A stretch of DNA of 60,000 bases from the NCBI RefSeq assembly GCF_026151205.1, contig NC_087083.1, positions 7,668,460 through 7,728,459 of the forward strand, given 5' to 3'. The notes below the pieces were generated by a model. It ran no database searches. It saw only the letters and a program-made list of their open reading frames with translations, and had not been told where the DNA came from. The translations under genes and the position numbers were made by a program. Source of the DNA: Bolinopsis microptera (lineage: Eukaryota > Ctenophora > Tentaculata > Lobata > Bolinopsidae). Positions 12,686 to 23,766 of this stretch are shown piece by piece. Positions within the stretch are counted from its first letter, which is position 1; the number at the start of each line of letters is the position of its first letter.

Positions 12686-14157
12686 TAACACCCCTTTTTA
12701 CTTCAGGTATGAAGAGTATGATAACCACAACCATGCTATCCTGGGGGCCCTGTTTTCTTTGTCAGTTGGTGTCTTTTGTCTGCTCTATACTGGCTATCAT
12801 TCAATTATACTACTATTCAACTGGTATGTGGTTTATTATAATTCAGACTAGGATACTCTTGCATATGGTCGGAATCGTATATTTCCAGATAGATTATGAT
12901 TCAATAGTTGCTATATTTGACTCGAACCTTTCGGCTTTAAAACCTTGATTTATATTTATCATTGAAACCGTGTAGTGTGACGTCAAAGAAGCCAATAATA
13001 GAATACTTTAAATCCAGATATAACCTCTTACTCTAAAAATAGTAACAATTTGACACTTTGTCTGCATGTTAGACACGCTTTAAGAATAGCTGTAATTTTA
13101 CAATCAAGTTGTCAAAATCACAGTAAAAGTGCCCGAGTAATGGTGTGACATTTGGCAATCTTCCAGAAGCAGAACGTTCTGGAACCAAATCCCAAGTAGA
13201 CAATTGTAAGGCCACTTTGAGGATTTTCATCGCAAACGCAGGTGGACTGGTTTACACAGTGATGCATCTGGTAAGATTACTGAAGAGTTTGATTTCTATT
13301 GATTCTGGTCGTAAAGAATTCGAACGTTTAAAGCAATGCCAGCAATAACGTGTCTCAATGGGTAAATTACCTGTTTTTCAGGTTTGGTACTTTGGCCTGT
13401 CAGACTGGGAGACATCTAGACTTCAAGTGATCTGTTTCTACATCTACAACAACCTCTTACCCCTCTACCTCTCTTGCTTTAACCCCATCATCTTCATATG
13501 CTTTACAAACAACTTCGTGAATGAGCTGAGATCTAACCGAAGTGGAGCACCGCGTGGTGTCTACTCAGTGGGGAGTACAGCGAACAATGGTGGTACTGCC
13601 AAGACGTGTTCAAGACAAGGCACTATTATCACCATGCTCAGTAATGACCCGAATTTGGACAAGAATGTTTTCTAATTTGTACTGTGGTTTGCTTCATTAA
13701 CGGATGTATAAAGGGGCTTTTAGTTTAGATCCCAAACATAGTTTATGTACAGTTGTATGGTTGATGGGTAAAATGACAAGTTAACGGTACACCATCGAGC
13801 TCTTAACGATCTAGACAGGGAATTTTTTTGTTTCTTGTCACAATTTATGTTTGACAATTCCGGTAATAAAAATTTGTGTTTCTATTTCGACTTAGCTGCA
13901 TATTTGCCAATTATTATAGTATAAAAATATACACGTAACAATTGGATAAGCTGAAATATTCTTTAACGCAGAATGACTTTAAAATGTTTCGTTTAAACTA
14001 CCCACCTCACATAATGCCCTTTCTTCAACTTTAGAACAATCATGTCTTTTTCTGACTCTGGTTCCCAGGGGAAGCTTGAGACTACGCTTCATAACACTCT
14101 TTCCGCAGCTAGCTTCACAGTTGCCCCATTCGGACCATTCGGATACTTCTACGCAAT
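7544..14157 (-). CDS. secreted TSP1 plus C-terminal cystine-knot protein (CCN-like), 3' exons
   Basis: Three minus-strand exons join in frame with consensus splice sites: 14157-14006, 8619-8471 and 7709-7544 (stop TGA 7546-7544). The first encodes a thrombospondin type-1 repeat: WSEWGNC, then CEASCG, then two later cysteines. The second carries VCPC, DGCQS and KWCVGLC; the third carries ICYDG and ECGCV. Together these make a C-terminal cystine-knot pattern closest to that of CCN matricellular proteins, which also place TSP1 directly before the knot. Phases match at both junctions (0 and 2). The protein is expected to be secreted and to bind growth factors or matrix; that comes from the family. 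The 5' part is uncertain (see the upstream exon entries). The 5.4 kb intron 8620-14005 contains a GPCR gene on the other strand. Confidence 0.82.
7810..8320. repeat. perfect giant palindrome, 253 bp arms and 5 nt loop
   Basis: Positions 7810-8062 and 8068-8320 are reverse complements with no mismatch that I could find by eye, around a loop of 5 nt. Each arm includes CTGAAGATGGCGTTGACGCC and GAAAATTTGCCC, a motif resembling 3' tails of Penelope-like elements. It lies inside the intron 7710-8470 of the cystine-knot gene, so its transcript would fold into a 253 bp double-stranded RNA. Confidence 0.93.
9060..9084. repeat. short GA microsatellite
   Basis: A run of GA dinucleotides about 25 bp long in non-coding DNA of the large intron. 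Confidence 0.9.
9424..9899 (-). pseudogene. decayed LINE 3' end (C-terminal zinc-finger tail)
   Basis: Two minus-strand frames share one protein family. The first contains LITGHCSLNKHLH and ACPICGDGEE. After a frameshift near 9660 the second continues ETVSHFLGQCP. This H...H, CPxCG, ET..H.L..CP pattern is the tail after the reverse transcriptase or RNase H in several non-LTR retrotransposons. No reverse transcriptase remains. The fragment lies in the intron of the TSP1/cystine-knot gene and is certainly inactive. Confidence 0.75.
10496..13675 (+). CDS. rhodopsin-class (class A) seven-transmembrane receptor, 8 exons
   Basis: Exons: 10496-10614, 10788-10881, about 11104-11262, 11434-11533, 11976-12056, 12707-12823, 13167-13270 and 13382-13675 (stop TAA). 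All phases agree and all introns are GT-AG, giving about 355 residues. The ATG is preceded by an in-frame TGA two codons upstream. TM1 ends SVLNPAVFYYN; TM2 is VLAVFDFLTCLILPVIF. TM3 ends in ATIRYVQIKNPF, a variant of the DRY motif with Ile for Asp. TM4 is in exon 4. TM5 contains SWGP. TM6 lacks the usual CWxP. TM7 has SCFNPIIF, a variant of NPxxY. A short Ser/Thr-rich tail follows. The start of exon 3 is uncertain: 11050 and 11089 also keep the frame. The ligand is unknown. The whole gene sits within an intron of a minus-strand gene. Confidence 0.9.
11690..11990. repeat. diverged tandem duplication of an intron end plus exon start in the GPCR gene
   Basis: The sequence before and into exon 5 (CCTAATGACTTTCTCCTCAG then ATAAGCTGGCTTAC at 11976) has a degraded copy about 165 bp upstream (CCTAATGACTTTATTTTTTG then ATAAGTTGGCTTAC at 11811). 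The upstream copy has lost the AG acceptor, so it is a dead pseudo-exon. Confidence 0.65.
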
Positions 14158-14307
14158 CTGAAATGTTTTCATTACAGCTCCATTGGAAAACAGTTTATTG
14201 TTTTTGTTAAATGGGAAAATGGGGTTTATGGTTTTTATTATACTGCACTCAGTCTCCTTATATCGCCCATACGTCGAATATGGTGGGTAACAATCCCTGT
14301 TATGATT

Positions 14308-14370
14308 TTAGGAGGTTACTTAGGAGGTTACTTAGGAGGTTACTTAGGAGGTTACTTAGGAGGTTACTTA
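14308..14370. repeat. 12 bp tandem repeat, 5 copies
   Basis: The unit TTAGGAGGTTAC is repeated five times without visible change. Because the period is a multiple of three it stays open in two frames, which makes small spurious reading frames. Confidence 0.95.
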
Positions 14371-14866
14371 TCTCTATACTTCGACCCGGCATTTCTGTCT
14401 GCAATCTGTACAATCGAATCCAATCTTCAACGAACGGCTGTAATGGCCCCCACATATTCACATGAAGCCATGCTGTTACAGTTGGTCTGATTCAGCAGAT
14501 GACCGTCATACAGGCCCAAGACGATAATATTAAGTAGTGAACTTTTACTTCACTCTCTTAATTAAAACTGTAAAGAATCAGAACTCATATGATTAAGAAT
14601 CAGGATTCGTGTTGATAAATGTTTGTCTGAGAATTAAGCCCTTGTGGTCCGTATGTTGTCGGCAAGTGTCATCAATTGTATCGGCAAAACAACAAACATT
14701 GGTGCCACATGATGGTCATTAAAAGCCACTTACAATTTACATGTTCATTCATTTGGCAAATAACCAAGACAGTAGACACATATAATTTACAATGAGCACC
14801 TACAAAGTAAAGAAAGCAAGGAAGCTGTTTTACTTGGCCTAGACCTGATTAAAACTGAGAATTACA

Positions 14867-14918
14867 ACTTCTGTTAATTAAACTTCTGTTAATTAAACTT
14901 CTGTTAATTATTAGAAGT
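14867..14918. repeat. 17 bp tandem repeat, 3 copies
   Basis: The unit AACTTCTGTTAATTAA occurs three times in a row in a non-coding stretch (14500-15320) in which I recognise nothing else. Confidence 0.85.
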
Positions 14919-15328
14919 AAAACTTCCTAATGATCCCACAACAGCCGGACTTAACCGACCACCTCCTTCGCGAACCCATCAAAGCTAATTAGTGCTGGAC
15001 CAGAAGTTGGATTATCAGTCTAGGACCCTGGAGTTCGAGGTAGACTTGCACCGAGAACTACAGCTAAACCTGGCTGCAATGTAGCAAATATTGGTATATA
15101 TGTACCTGGTTGTCAGTCTTGGTTAGCTTGAAAACCATCCGAAAATGTTAGTCCCGGAGACCCTTAATTTCCTGGAGTCGCAAGCTTATATTTTATTCGT
15201 CTACCGCTGCCCCGGACTGGTTTTTGTTGATTTCAGCCGGTTACAAAAAGAGTCGTTTTGTCTTGATATGACAAGGGCTCGGACCACGAGGGAAAGGGGG
15301 ACAAGGGCTCCCTTCTCACAGGCTTCTC

Positions 15329-15382
15329 CACGTGCATTATCACGTGACACGTGCACGTGGGCGGTCACGTGACTCTCACGTG
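15329..15382. promoter_or_regulatory. dense E-box cluster, six CACGTG in 54 bp
   Basis: CACGTG occurs at 15329, 15341, 15348, 15354, 15366 and 15377. One is inside GTCACGTGAC, the form preferred by MITF/TFE-type bHLH-zip factors. Spacing is irregular, so unlike the cluster at 6650 it is not a simple tandem repeat. A regulatory role for the minus-strand secreted gene or an unseen promoter is inference. Confidence 0.5.
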
Positions 15383-15782
15383 ACTCCACTAACGAACAGT
15401 TTGAGATCTTGTCTAGCTCGGCCGGGATCGTAACACTGTGATTATAAGAACGGACTCGTGTATCTCCTTACACAGGAAGGTACGGTTAAGGCTGAACTGT
15501 TAACCCGGCAAAATCAAAGACTTTTTGAAGTCGGACCGACGATGATGTTTTTTTGCTGTGGTTTTTAAAAATTGGCTTGATTGATTTTCTCTACCTTCAA
15601 AAATACAGTGGCCTCCATGAACCCGTCAAAAATTAGTGCATTTTGCTACAAATAGCAATAATAGCATGAAAAATAGTCTACAAAAATATCCTGACACACT
15701 GTAACCCCGTCTACGTATCCCAACCTCAATCTTACCTCAACCCGACCTCAAGTTAACCAACATCCAACCTAAACCTGACCTC

Positions 15783-16113
15783 TAGACTTCGGGCTCCCCT
15801 GTATTTGGGCTCCCCTGTATTTGGGTTCCCCTGTATTCGGGCTCCCCTGTATTTGGGCTCCCCTGTATTCGGGCACCCCTGTATTCGGGCTCCCCTGTAT
15901 TCGGGCTCCCCTGTATTTGGGCTCCCCTGTATTCGGGCACCCCTGTATTCGGGCTCCCCTGTATTTGGGCTCCCCTGTATTCGGGCTCCCCTGTATTCGG
16001 GCACCCCTGTATTCGGGCTCCCCTGTATTTGGGTTCCCCTGTATTCGGGCACCCCTGTATTCGGGCTCCCCTGTATTCGGGCTCCCCTGTATTTGGGCTC
16101 CCCTGTATTTGGA
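15783..16113. repeat. 16 bp minisatellite, about 20 copies
   Basis: The unit GGGCTCCCCTGTATTC varies at T/C and A/G positions, so several unit types are interspersed. It is GC-richer than its surroundings. Since 16 is not a multiple of three, all frames on both strands read through it, and the overlapping open frames of about 100 codons are artefacts. Confidence 0.95.
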
Positions 16114-16215
16114 TCTATGCAAATGATATAAAATGGTATTTTAGCCTGACCGACTGGGAAATTATATAAAATATAGAAGATTGTAAGATCGGACGATCAA
16201 GCAAGATTTACTTAC

Positions 16216-16252
16216 TTTGATGACACATTCTGCCTTGAGGTTGAAAGCTAGA
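16216..16252 (-). CDS. possible small exon upstream of the TSP1 exon
   Basis: A 37 bp stretch is bounded by TTATCAG and a GTAAGT donor on the minus strand. It starts in phase 0 and ends one base into a codon, which is what the TSP1 exon (14157-14006) needs. It encodes about 12 residues (SSFQPQGRMCHQ). The evidence is only the splice sites and the phase match, so it is tentative. Confidence 0.3.
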
Positions 16253-17171
16253 CTGATAAGAAACTTCTAAGATAGCAGATAGGTCTGTGTTTTTTTTTAG
16301 CTGTAATGCTCCTTTCTGTTCGTATTGGTGGTCGATATTATACTTTAAATCACTGAAACAAGTTAGTATTCAGTAAAAGAGTAATTAGTAAAGTAGAAAC
16401 AACAAATCACATATATTGATATATTTAGATTTGTATAGCAGGTCCCGTTACTGTTGGGTTTTTGAAGCAAATGGATTATAAATGTACAGCTGACTGCAAG
16501 GAGTTTGTGGCTTTTTTGCTAGCGATCGACTGATTTACATTTAAATTTTTTTTCTTACTTGCTGGTCCAAATGATCTATGTTAAATGGCTTCAAAAGTTT
16601 AAATCCCGGCCTTGTTAAAAAAGGAGAAAGAATTGATCCCCACGAAGTCCCAGATATTCCGTTAAATTGACAATCATTTCAACAGAATTTTCAATATATA
16701 AATTAATGCGGTACTTATTAGACCAAAATTTATTTTAGACCACTTTCTCAAGATTGAAAGACTATTTATGTCCGTTTTTCAGTTTTATTATGTCAGATAG
16801 TGGCAGACTAATTTTTGGTAAACGCTATCACCATGCTACGCTCTAACGACTTCAGCAAGAGGTGTACGTGAATACCTGGCCAAAAATTGTTACCGGCTAG
16901 TTTTTTAAATCATTAAAGAGTGAATTAACGGAGTGATCATTAGATTCTGCACTTTTTGCAGAAAATAATCACCTTAGAAGTGTAGGTTCAGGTTAAATGA
17001 TAAGTTCGTTTGAGTATTATTACATTCAAGTATGCTCAGTCTTCTTCAATTACAAATGACGCAGCCTTTACTCAAACTTACAAGTTGGGTTTTTTCCGCA
17101 GAATTGTTAGTTCCAGGAATTCAAAAGTACACCAGTAATCCAAATTGTGGTATCATAATAACATTACTTAC

Positions 17172-17276
17172 TGAAGGACTATTACCGTTATCTTTTAGAA
17201 ACGTAAAACTTGTTTGTGCAAGACACATGGTGCAACGTGTAATATCTGTATCATGATTGATAAACATTGCCAGACA
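17172..17276 (-). CDS. possible Cys-rich exon of the TSP1/cystine-knot gene
   Basis: On the minus strand an acceptor (GATGACAG) and a GTAAGT donor enclose 35 codons in phase 0-0. The peptide contains RCTMC and an N-terminal Cys, a pattern loosely like a von Willebrand type C fragment. It would join in phase to the small exon at 16252-16216. It is too short for a domain call. Confidence 0.35.
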
Positions 17277-17740
17277 CTGTCATCATCACAAATATGATGT
17301 ACAGTAACATTAACACTGGTTTATCCGTCACCTTATTAATGTGTACGTTAGATTAGATTGAAATTATTAGATTTCCAAATTTTACAAATTTTTCAAATTT
17401 CTCTACTTGACTGGACAATATCATATTTTTATGAAAACATGACGGAACTTATCCGTTATTCCATTTTTTTGAGAAACTTTCTTTGATAGCGTGCAATACG
17501 TGACTTTGGAAGATTCTGAAAGATCTATATGTCAACCGTTCACAAACGGTTCCTGAACGCTTACCCAGCTTGTAACAGACGGTTCACGGACATGGGCCGA
17601 CTCGGTTTGTCACGAACGAATAAAGTGAATGATTATTATACACTTATCGATAAAAGACAAAATCTTTGAATTGGAGTTCTCATCAAAGGCTCACAAATGA
17701 GACGGTGTATTAAAATTAATATTTTTAAAAATTAGATACA

Positions 17741-17818
17741 GTGAAACCTCTATACCGGGCCGATCTTGGGGGAAATAAAAAGTGCAGGGTAAAAAAACCC
17801 CCGGTATAGAAAGGTTTT
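17741..17818. mobile_element. pogo/Tigger-like terminal repeat fragment
   Basis: The sequence begins ACAGTGAAACCTCTATACCGGG and carries an inverted partner CCCCGGTATAGAAAGGTT about 45 bp later. CAGTG-AACCTCTATA is a common start of pogo-type Tc1/mariner elements. No transposase is present and the ends are not defined. Confidence 0.4.
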
Positions 17819-17906
17819 GATTTATCAAAAAAAATTTAAAAAATTAACCATCTCATATATTTTTTATAAAATGTAATGCAAATTTTCAAAATAAATGATA
17901 ACTCAC

Positions 17907-18407
17907 TCTGAAGTAGAACTAAGAAAGAAAATGTATCGAGTGTAGCTCTTGACAACACTTAGGCAGGAAGTTATATGCGTGCTCACACCTTCCACTGTTA
18001 TTATGTTCTGAACGTTAACTACCCGCGGGGTTTTGTAGATGCAGTCCACTTCAATTATCGCCCTCTGAAAAAGGTTAGTCAGTTGTTTGTGTTGTATAAT
18101 GTTATAACATAATGTTGTATAATGCTGCATAATGTTATAACATAATACAACTTGTATTACGTTAAAGTTTTATGCATTTTTGGTATCATTGATATTGCAG
18201 AGTGATAAAAAAAAGCGCCCAAAAATGACCAGTATTAAGAAAAAAGAGGAAGTATAATAGATGAAAGGGAAAGTTTAAAGTGAAAGGGAAAGTTTAAAGT
18301 TAAAGAGAAAGTTGAAGTATGAAGAAACGTACCTACCGCGAGCAGAGTCCTCGGCCCCAACGGTTCAACGTTTAGCACCTTCCCCGTCAAAACCACTTCT
18401 GAGGTTT
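17907..18407 (-). CDS. two exons of an agrin/neuregulin N-terminal-like module
   Basis: Two minus-strand exons, 18407-18337 and 18064-17907, have strong acceptors (GATTTGCAG, CTTTTTCAG) and donors (GTAGGT, GTGAGT) and join in phase 0. The first encodes SEVVLTGKVLNVEP. The second encodes IIEVDCIYK, later SCL and RYIFFL. The order VVLTGKV, a strand with Cys, a second Cys, then YIFF resembles the OB-fold-like N-terminal region of agrin (NtA) and of neuregulins. The exons are collinear with the TSP1/cystine-knot exons downstream. The last donor is in phase 2 and does not fit the next candidate exon, so a missing exon or a separate gene is possible. The domain call is pattern recognition, not a search result. 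Confidence 0.5.
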
Positions 18408-18419
18408 CTGCAAATCTGT

Positions 18420-20470
18420 GGGGTCCAATTGTTAGTTTTAAGTTGCTTAATCATGGACGTGAATGATAGTTTGTTTAAACTTTCACCCAAAATGTAAATT
18501 AAGCCATTCTTGATTAGAATTAGATTGGCCCAGGAAAACCTTCATGGTTTTGTTTGGTGTCGATTTTGAACTCGGGAAACAGGTCAATAATTAAGCAAGG
18601 CATCTAATTCTAATGGCATCTAATGGCATCTACGGAAAAAATACAGACTCTCAACAATAACACGAGGTCTATAAAATACCCTGTGAAATTCCCTGCGATC
18701 CTAAAACACCGATTTTACTTTAAAACTATTGTATCAGATATCACATTGTGTCCAAAAGCCCAACATCGTGATACTCGGTTTACCACAAACTCTGTCTCGT
18801 GGATAACTGATTTACAAAATCCACCTCCACTCTTGAAGTTCCCTCCATATTTATGATTTTTTATTGTCATTGAGTCAACGTATACTCATACTTCAATATA
18901 ACCTTTACGTCAGCGGTCAGCCTTCTAATGTCTAGTATGTAAAATAGAACTCTACAAGCCGTTCTACGATAGCTATAATATGTACTATGTAGTGGTAATG
19001 ACGCAACAGCCATATTGATATAGTGGCTATACACCGACCATATACCGACCGTTAAGCAACCATTTACCGGCCATTAAGCGGTTACATCCTGGCCATTCAA
19101 CGGGCACAAGTCTTCATTACCATTACCTTTGATACAAGGAATTTTTAATCATACGTGGCTCTATGAGTATGATATTTACGTGACTGTAAATATCCTTGTT
19201 GGACTTTAACATCTTGTAGCGATCAAAGCTAGAAAATTAATTAACCTTAACACGTCCGACCTACAAAAATGCTTGTACATCATCTCCTTGTAGTAATCCC
19301 AGCATATTACTGATATGACACGAAAATTAATAATGCCCCGTCGTTCCGCGTGTGTTCCGCACGCGTTTCACGTTTGTTCCACGTGCTTTCCACGTATCAT
19401 ATACTCTAGCTGCAGGGAAGACCCTTGTTTGCGACAGTTACAAGCTTGTGCAAGATTGTCGGCGGACTCCTCCGCTACAATATTCTGTTACAACATTACA
19501 TGCTTACAATGGAGCTTATTTTTAGCAACACGATTGACACGATCAGCGAAAGGGTTTATTTTCGTGGCGTCAGCCGTCAACTGTAAAAAACTGAGTTTTG
19601 CTCAGAACCATCATGGTTTTTCTATATCTGACATGAAGTAATATGTTTTTGTGTTAAACTGGAAAGTTAACTCGTATAAACTGTCTCAAACGAAGTCACA
19701 TGTTTTTGTCTTTAACTGGACAGCTGTATAGTATAAAGGAATAAGAATCCACTGTAGCATTCTAACACGTGGTGAATCATTTTAACAAGCAATAATCTTG
19801 TATTGATAGAGTTGGAATTTTCGGCGCCCTCCAGCCGGACAGTCTCTATCAGTCTCTATCACAACCACACTACTTAATACAATCCGTGACTCCGTGCAAG
19901 ACGTGACAAATTTGATGAAAATATTATGCTAATTCATTAAGGTGGCGTCGCCAGCACTGATTGATTATAGAGCAAACGCTAAACGGTTCTGCAGACGGAA
20001 ACTTGCAAGATTTAATTGCTCATGTTAAGACCAAATATTATCTGGAAAGTTCCTGGCGGAATTTTTAGGGGTCTGTATTACAAAGTTATTCCTGTAAGGC
20101 CGCATGATCGTTAAACTTGTGAATGTTAAACGGTTGAAATTGGAAAAGCAAATGAACGCCAGTTCTATTTTGATGGCTGACTTTTACTGAGACACTCATA
20201 GGTTATTAGGTCTACCATCAGCCATGGTTGTGTTACTGACCACAGACCGACCATGGTGACCACAACAAAAAAGCAAAACCACCCACAGAATCATTCCTCA
20301 ACCCACTTCAATTGACGTCAGCTATGAAACTGGCGCAAAGCCAGCTGATATAACCACGATGGTCCTTTAATGATCTGAAGATGCTAACCGATTTTTCTTC
20401 GGTCGAAAACCAGCCAAGCTAAACAACGAGCTACTAAAATGATTACGTTTAGAGAAAATGATTATGAATT
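18420..20470. other. non-coding stretch, nothing firmly recognised
   Basis: AT-rich DNA. A Cys-containing plus-strand frame at 19315-19641 has no recognisable domain and no clear splice context. The missing 5' exons of the minus-strand secreted gene could lie here but I could not identify them. Confidence 0.4.
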
Positions 20471-20477
20471 GAATACA

Positions 20478-21575
20478 AAATCACAGCATAATCGCTGAAA
20501 TAAAACATGTTAAAAATTAATGAATAGTTCATTACCGAGCCAATTCGTCGGACGGTATTTTTGAAGGAGGACCGTTGCAGGTAAACATTGCGGTGGCTTC
20601 TTTCAGGAAAAGTGATATCAGAGTAATTGAGAGGAAATTCATTGCAACTGTGATCTGATCTAATCCATCGGAAAATGGGTTGTTATTAATCATAATTTAA
20701 CTGTAAATATTATCTCATTATATAATACGCAGTTTTTTATTTGAGGGGGAAATGAATTACCACGTACCGGCTGTCCCCCGGTGGCAATACTACGGGACGG
20801 ACTGTGTGATACTGAGAAAAGCTTAATAGCTATCTGATACTGAGGATAATTGGCAAGTGCGGTACAGTATGAAACCAATGCATAAAATTCATTTTACGTC
20901 TGCATTGATAGTTAACTTCTCAAAGTTCACAACAAAATCTGATAATCGCCAATTTTCTGCCTGATCGATAAAGGGCTACTGTTGTGTTTGCACTACTTTC
21001 AGGCTTCAGCCGAAATATAAACGTGGCTATATTTCTCTAAATAGCAAGTGGGTCACGCACCAATACTTTTAGAGAACGAAGAGTACCGAACAAACGATAT
21101 ATAATATATATATTTAAATATATTTAAACATTATCATGTTTATATTTCAAGCACAAATAAATGATAAACCCAATTATACGTAAAATTATTTAACAAATTG
21201 TCACCAAGTATCAAAACAAAAGCAGTTCAAGTCCAAATTAAACTCCGATTAAGGCAGTAACTGGAAACTTTTTAAAAACTAAACGCAGGAAAAAGTAAAT
21301 CGAATCATCTAGATCAGCACAGTACTGATCAGGTAGCATTAAAAGTTAAAACAAATGATATTTTAAAGGTAAAATAGTGCTATCAAGTCACGTAAAAATT
21401 AGACGATAAAGTGAAGTCAATTCGGAAAAAGAGCACGGCAGTGGAAGTTGCACTTATAAAAATGTGCACTATTTAAATGGTTTCAAATGGTAACGATACC
21501 AATTTTTTTTGAAATAATGAAACAGTTACAAAAACTTTGGCTAGCTTTCCACCCTCCACAAAGATCGAAATCAAA
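20478..21575 (+). repeat. segmental duplication, copy A
   Basis: About 1.05 kb matches 23767-24800 in the same orientation with scattered substitutions and small indels. Shared landmarks include GAGGACCGTTGCAGGTAAAC (one base differs in copy B), GCTTCAGCCGAAATATAAACG and GTGAAGTCAATTCGGAAAAA. It has no convincing coding frame. A hAT MITE lies just beyond its right end. Confidence 0.85.
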
Positions 21576-21605
21576 CAATCAAATTAACAAAATTCGGGGT
21601 ACTTG

Positions 21606-21894
21606 CAGAGGCGTAACGTTGCCTGTTGGCGCCCCCCTGCCGAAAAAAGCGCCCCCCTGTTGGCGCCCCCTCCCCTTTTGGTGCCCCTCCCTAAAATTGA
21701 ACAAATTAGGTGATTTTAAAGAATACGCCGGTAAAATCTCTAAAAAAGTGTGTATCTAGAGCAAAACGCGCAGTTTTGCTAGTACTTTAGTTAAGTTTTC
21801 GAAATTGTCCCACATTCAAACGACGATTTGGCGCCCCCCTAAGACGGCGCCCCCCTGCACAGCGGGGTCAGCAGGGCCTTTCGTTACGCCACTG
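21606..21894. mobile_element. complete hAT-type MITE with perfect 8 bp target duplication
   Basis: The 289 bp element starts CAGAGGCGTAACG and ends CGTTACGCCACTG, a 13 bp inverted pair with one mismatch. GGTACTTG flanks it exactly on both sides (21598-21605 and 21895-21902). Inside are several GGCGCCCCCC runs. CAGTGGCGTAAC-type ends and an 8 bp duplication are diagnostic of hAT elements. No coding capacity. Confidence 0.92.
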
Positions 21895-22162
21895 GGTACT
21901 TGCCATCGAATTTGTCTGGGAAATTGACAATTTGGAACAGCAAGCTTGTAACTTCTCACCGCGCGGGAAAAACACACAGAAAACGTAATAACTAGACGGG
22001 ATAAGGTCTATGAAGAAAGTATCAGTTATCAGTCCCCACTGATGACGTAAAACTACAAACAGGATCTGCGGAAACAAATCATGGGACATATTAATGGATT
22101 ATTATTGTAAAGCGTCTAGCACAGAAGACTTACAAGTTACAACTAATTAGAAAAAGTGTTTG

Positions 22163-22338
<176 letters not shown>

Positions 22339-22399
22339 CAGTAGAGATGCAGGATGATACCCCCACCGAAGACGGTGCTACAGATTTATCTGATCACTA

Positions 22400-23720
22400 T
22401 CTCCACTGAGTGCTCCTATATACTACATAATAACGGAGAGTGAGTGAGAGTGATAATATAAAGCCTAATTTGATTGTGTCTGCGGCTGCCTGGTGTCACG
22501 TCGAACACAAGCCAAATAAGTAAGGTCACTTCCCGCCGTCAGGATCACGGATCAGAGCTCGTGTAGACTTGTAAACAGGGAACCTAGTGACTTAGCGACC
22601 ACCAGGAGATATACCCGTTATTTGATCTTCAAGACAGACGTTTCCTTGGTAACAATGTAACCCCGGTAACGCAGACCCTTTGTTTGATGAGAGCCGCGCA
22701 CTATGGAGGCTGGATCCTCACGGCACGATTAAATATTTATCAGTGCAAACGCATTTTATTTAGACTGGTAATAAGGGGGTGTAGGGATGATTGAGGAGAC
22801 TTCAGAGGGTATTCAAAGCGTGTACTGACATGAATTTGTAACTGCGTCACTTTAGCTGGATGTGATATCTAGTTCGCAGTACAATTATATCAAAGTCGGA
22901 GACATTTTGCTACATATTGTAACACTAATTTTGTGAATTATTATTTAGGTCTTTAGTGTGGGTTATAATAATCTGGAGCGAGATATTATGGAGGACATCA
23001 TCACTGGGTTCAGAGGACAATTAAATCATGTTTATAACCTCATCAGGAATATATCTAGACGACAATAATATAATGTGAATACTAATGACTAATGACTAAT
23101 GCGTTCGCATAGAGGGGGATTTAAATCGTTCATCCTAGGTTTTTCGTTTAAAATTAACTTGTTATTTTTTCGAGGGAGAGCACAAAATTTGTGGACGTAT
23201 GATGGCCACGATCTAGCACTTAATGAAACAAGATGAAGAGGAAGTTCAAGGTGACAGAAAATCGTTGCAAAACACCGTCTTAAATCAGAGAATTAAAGAC
23301 GCTTTTTAATATTTTATCTAATAATTTCACCTGTCGACCTAGTTCGTGAAAGAAAACTGCACATGAAATCGATAAAATTTCGTTTGTATTTGTTTGTCGG
23401 AAATTTTAAAAGTTTTGCTGCGATGATAAAAGAATTAATGGCACTGTTAACAGGTCACTCTGTTATCGTAATTAAAATATATATTTTCAGTTAAAAACAA
23501 ATTCTGGTAGACTTCTCAATACCCGATAAACAAGCTAGAAAGTGACATCAATAAGGTATTTTAGAATGTGAATAAATCGAAGCAAAATGCTATCTGTGTT
23601 TAAGAAAAAGGGGGATGCTTCCACAAAAATAAATACGCTGCTTATTTTCAATTTGTTCTCTGCTTGACTTCTTATACTGCTTCCTTATATGGGCATCACG
23701 TGACAAGCTTCAGCTTGATC
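22400..23720. other. non-coding stretch, nothing recognised
   Basis: No frame above background, no element ends and no RNA gene that I can identify between the GA tract and the second duplication copy. Confidence 0.45.
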
Positions 23721-23766
23721 CCTAGTAATTACCGGGAAATGTCTAAGGACGTTTTGGCATTTCTTA

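Noticed and set aside
15000-15070. Possible tRNA B-box (GAGTTCGAGG)
   Set aside because: No matching A-box or cloverleaf could be drawn. I found no convincing tRNA gene in the window.
15753-16131. Four overlapping frames of about 100 codons on both strands
   Set aside because: A 16 bp minisatellite without stop codons explains all of them.
19315-19641. Cys-containing 108-codon plus-strand frame
   Set aside because: No domain pattern, no neighbouring exons and no supportive splice sites.
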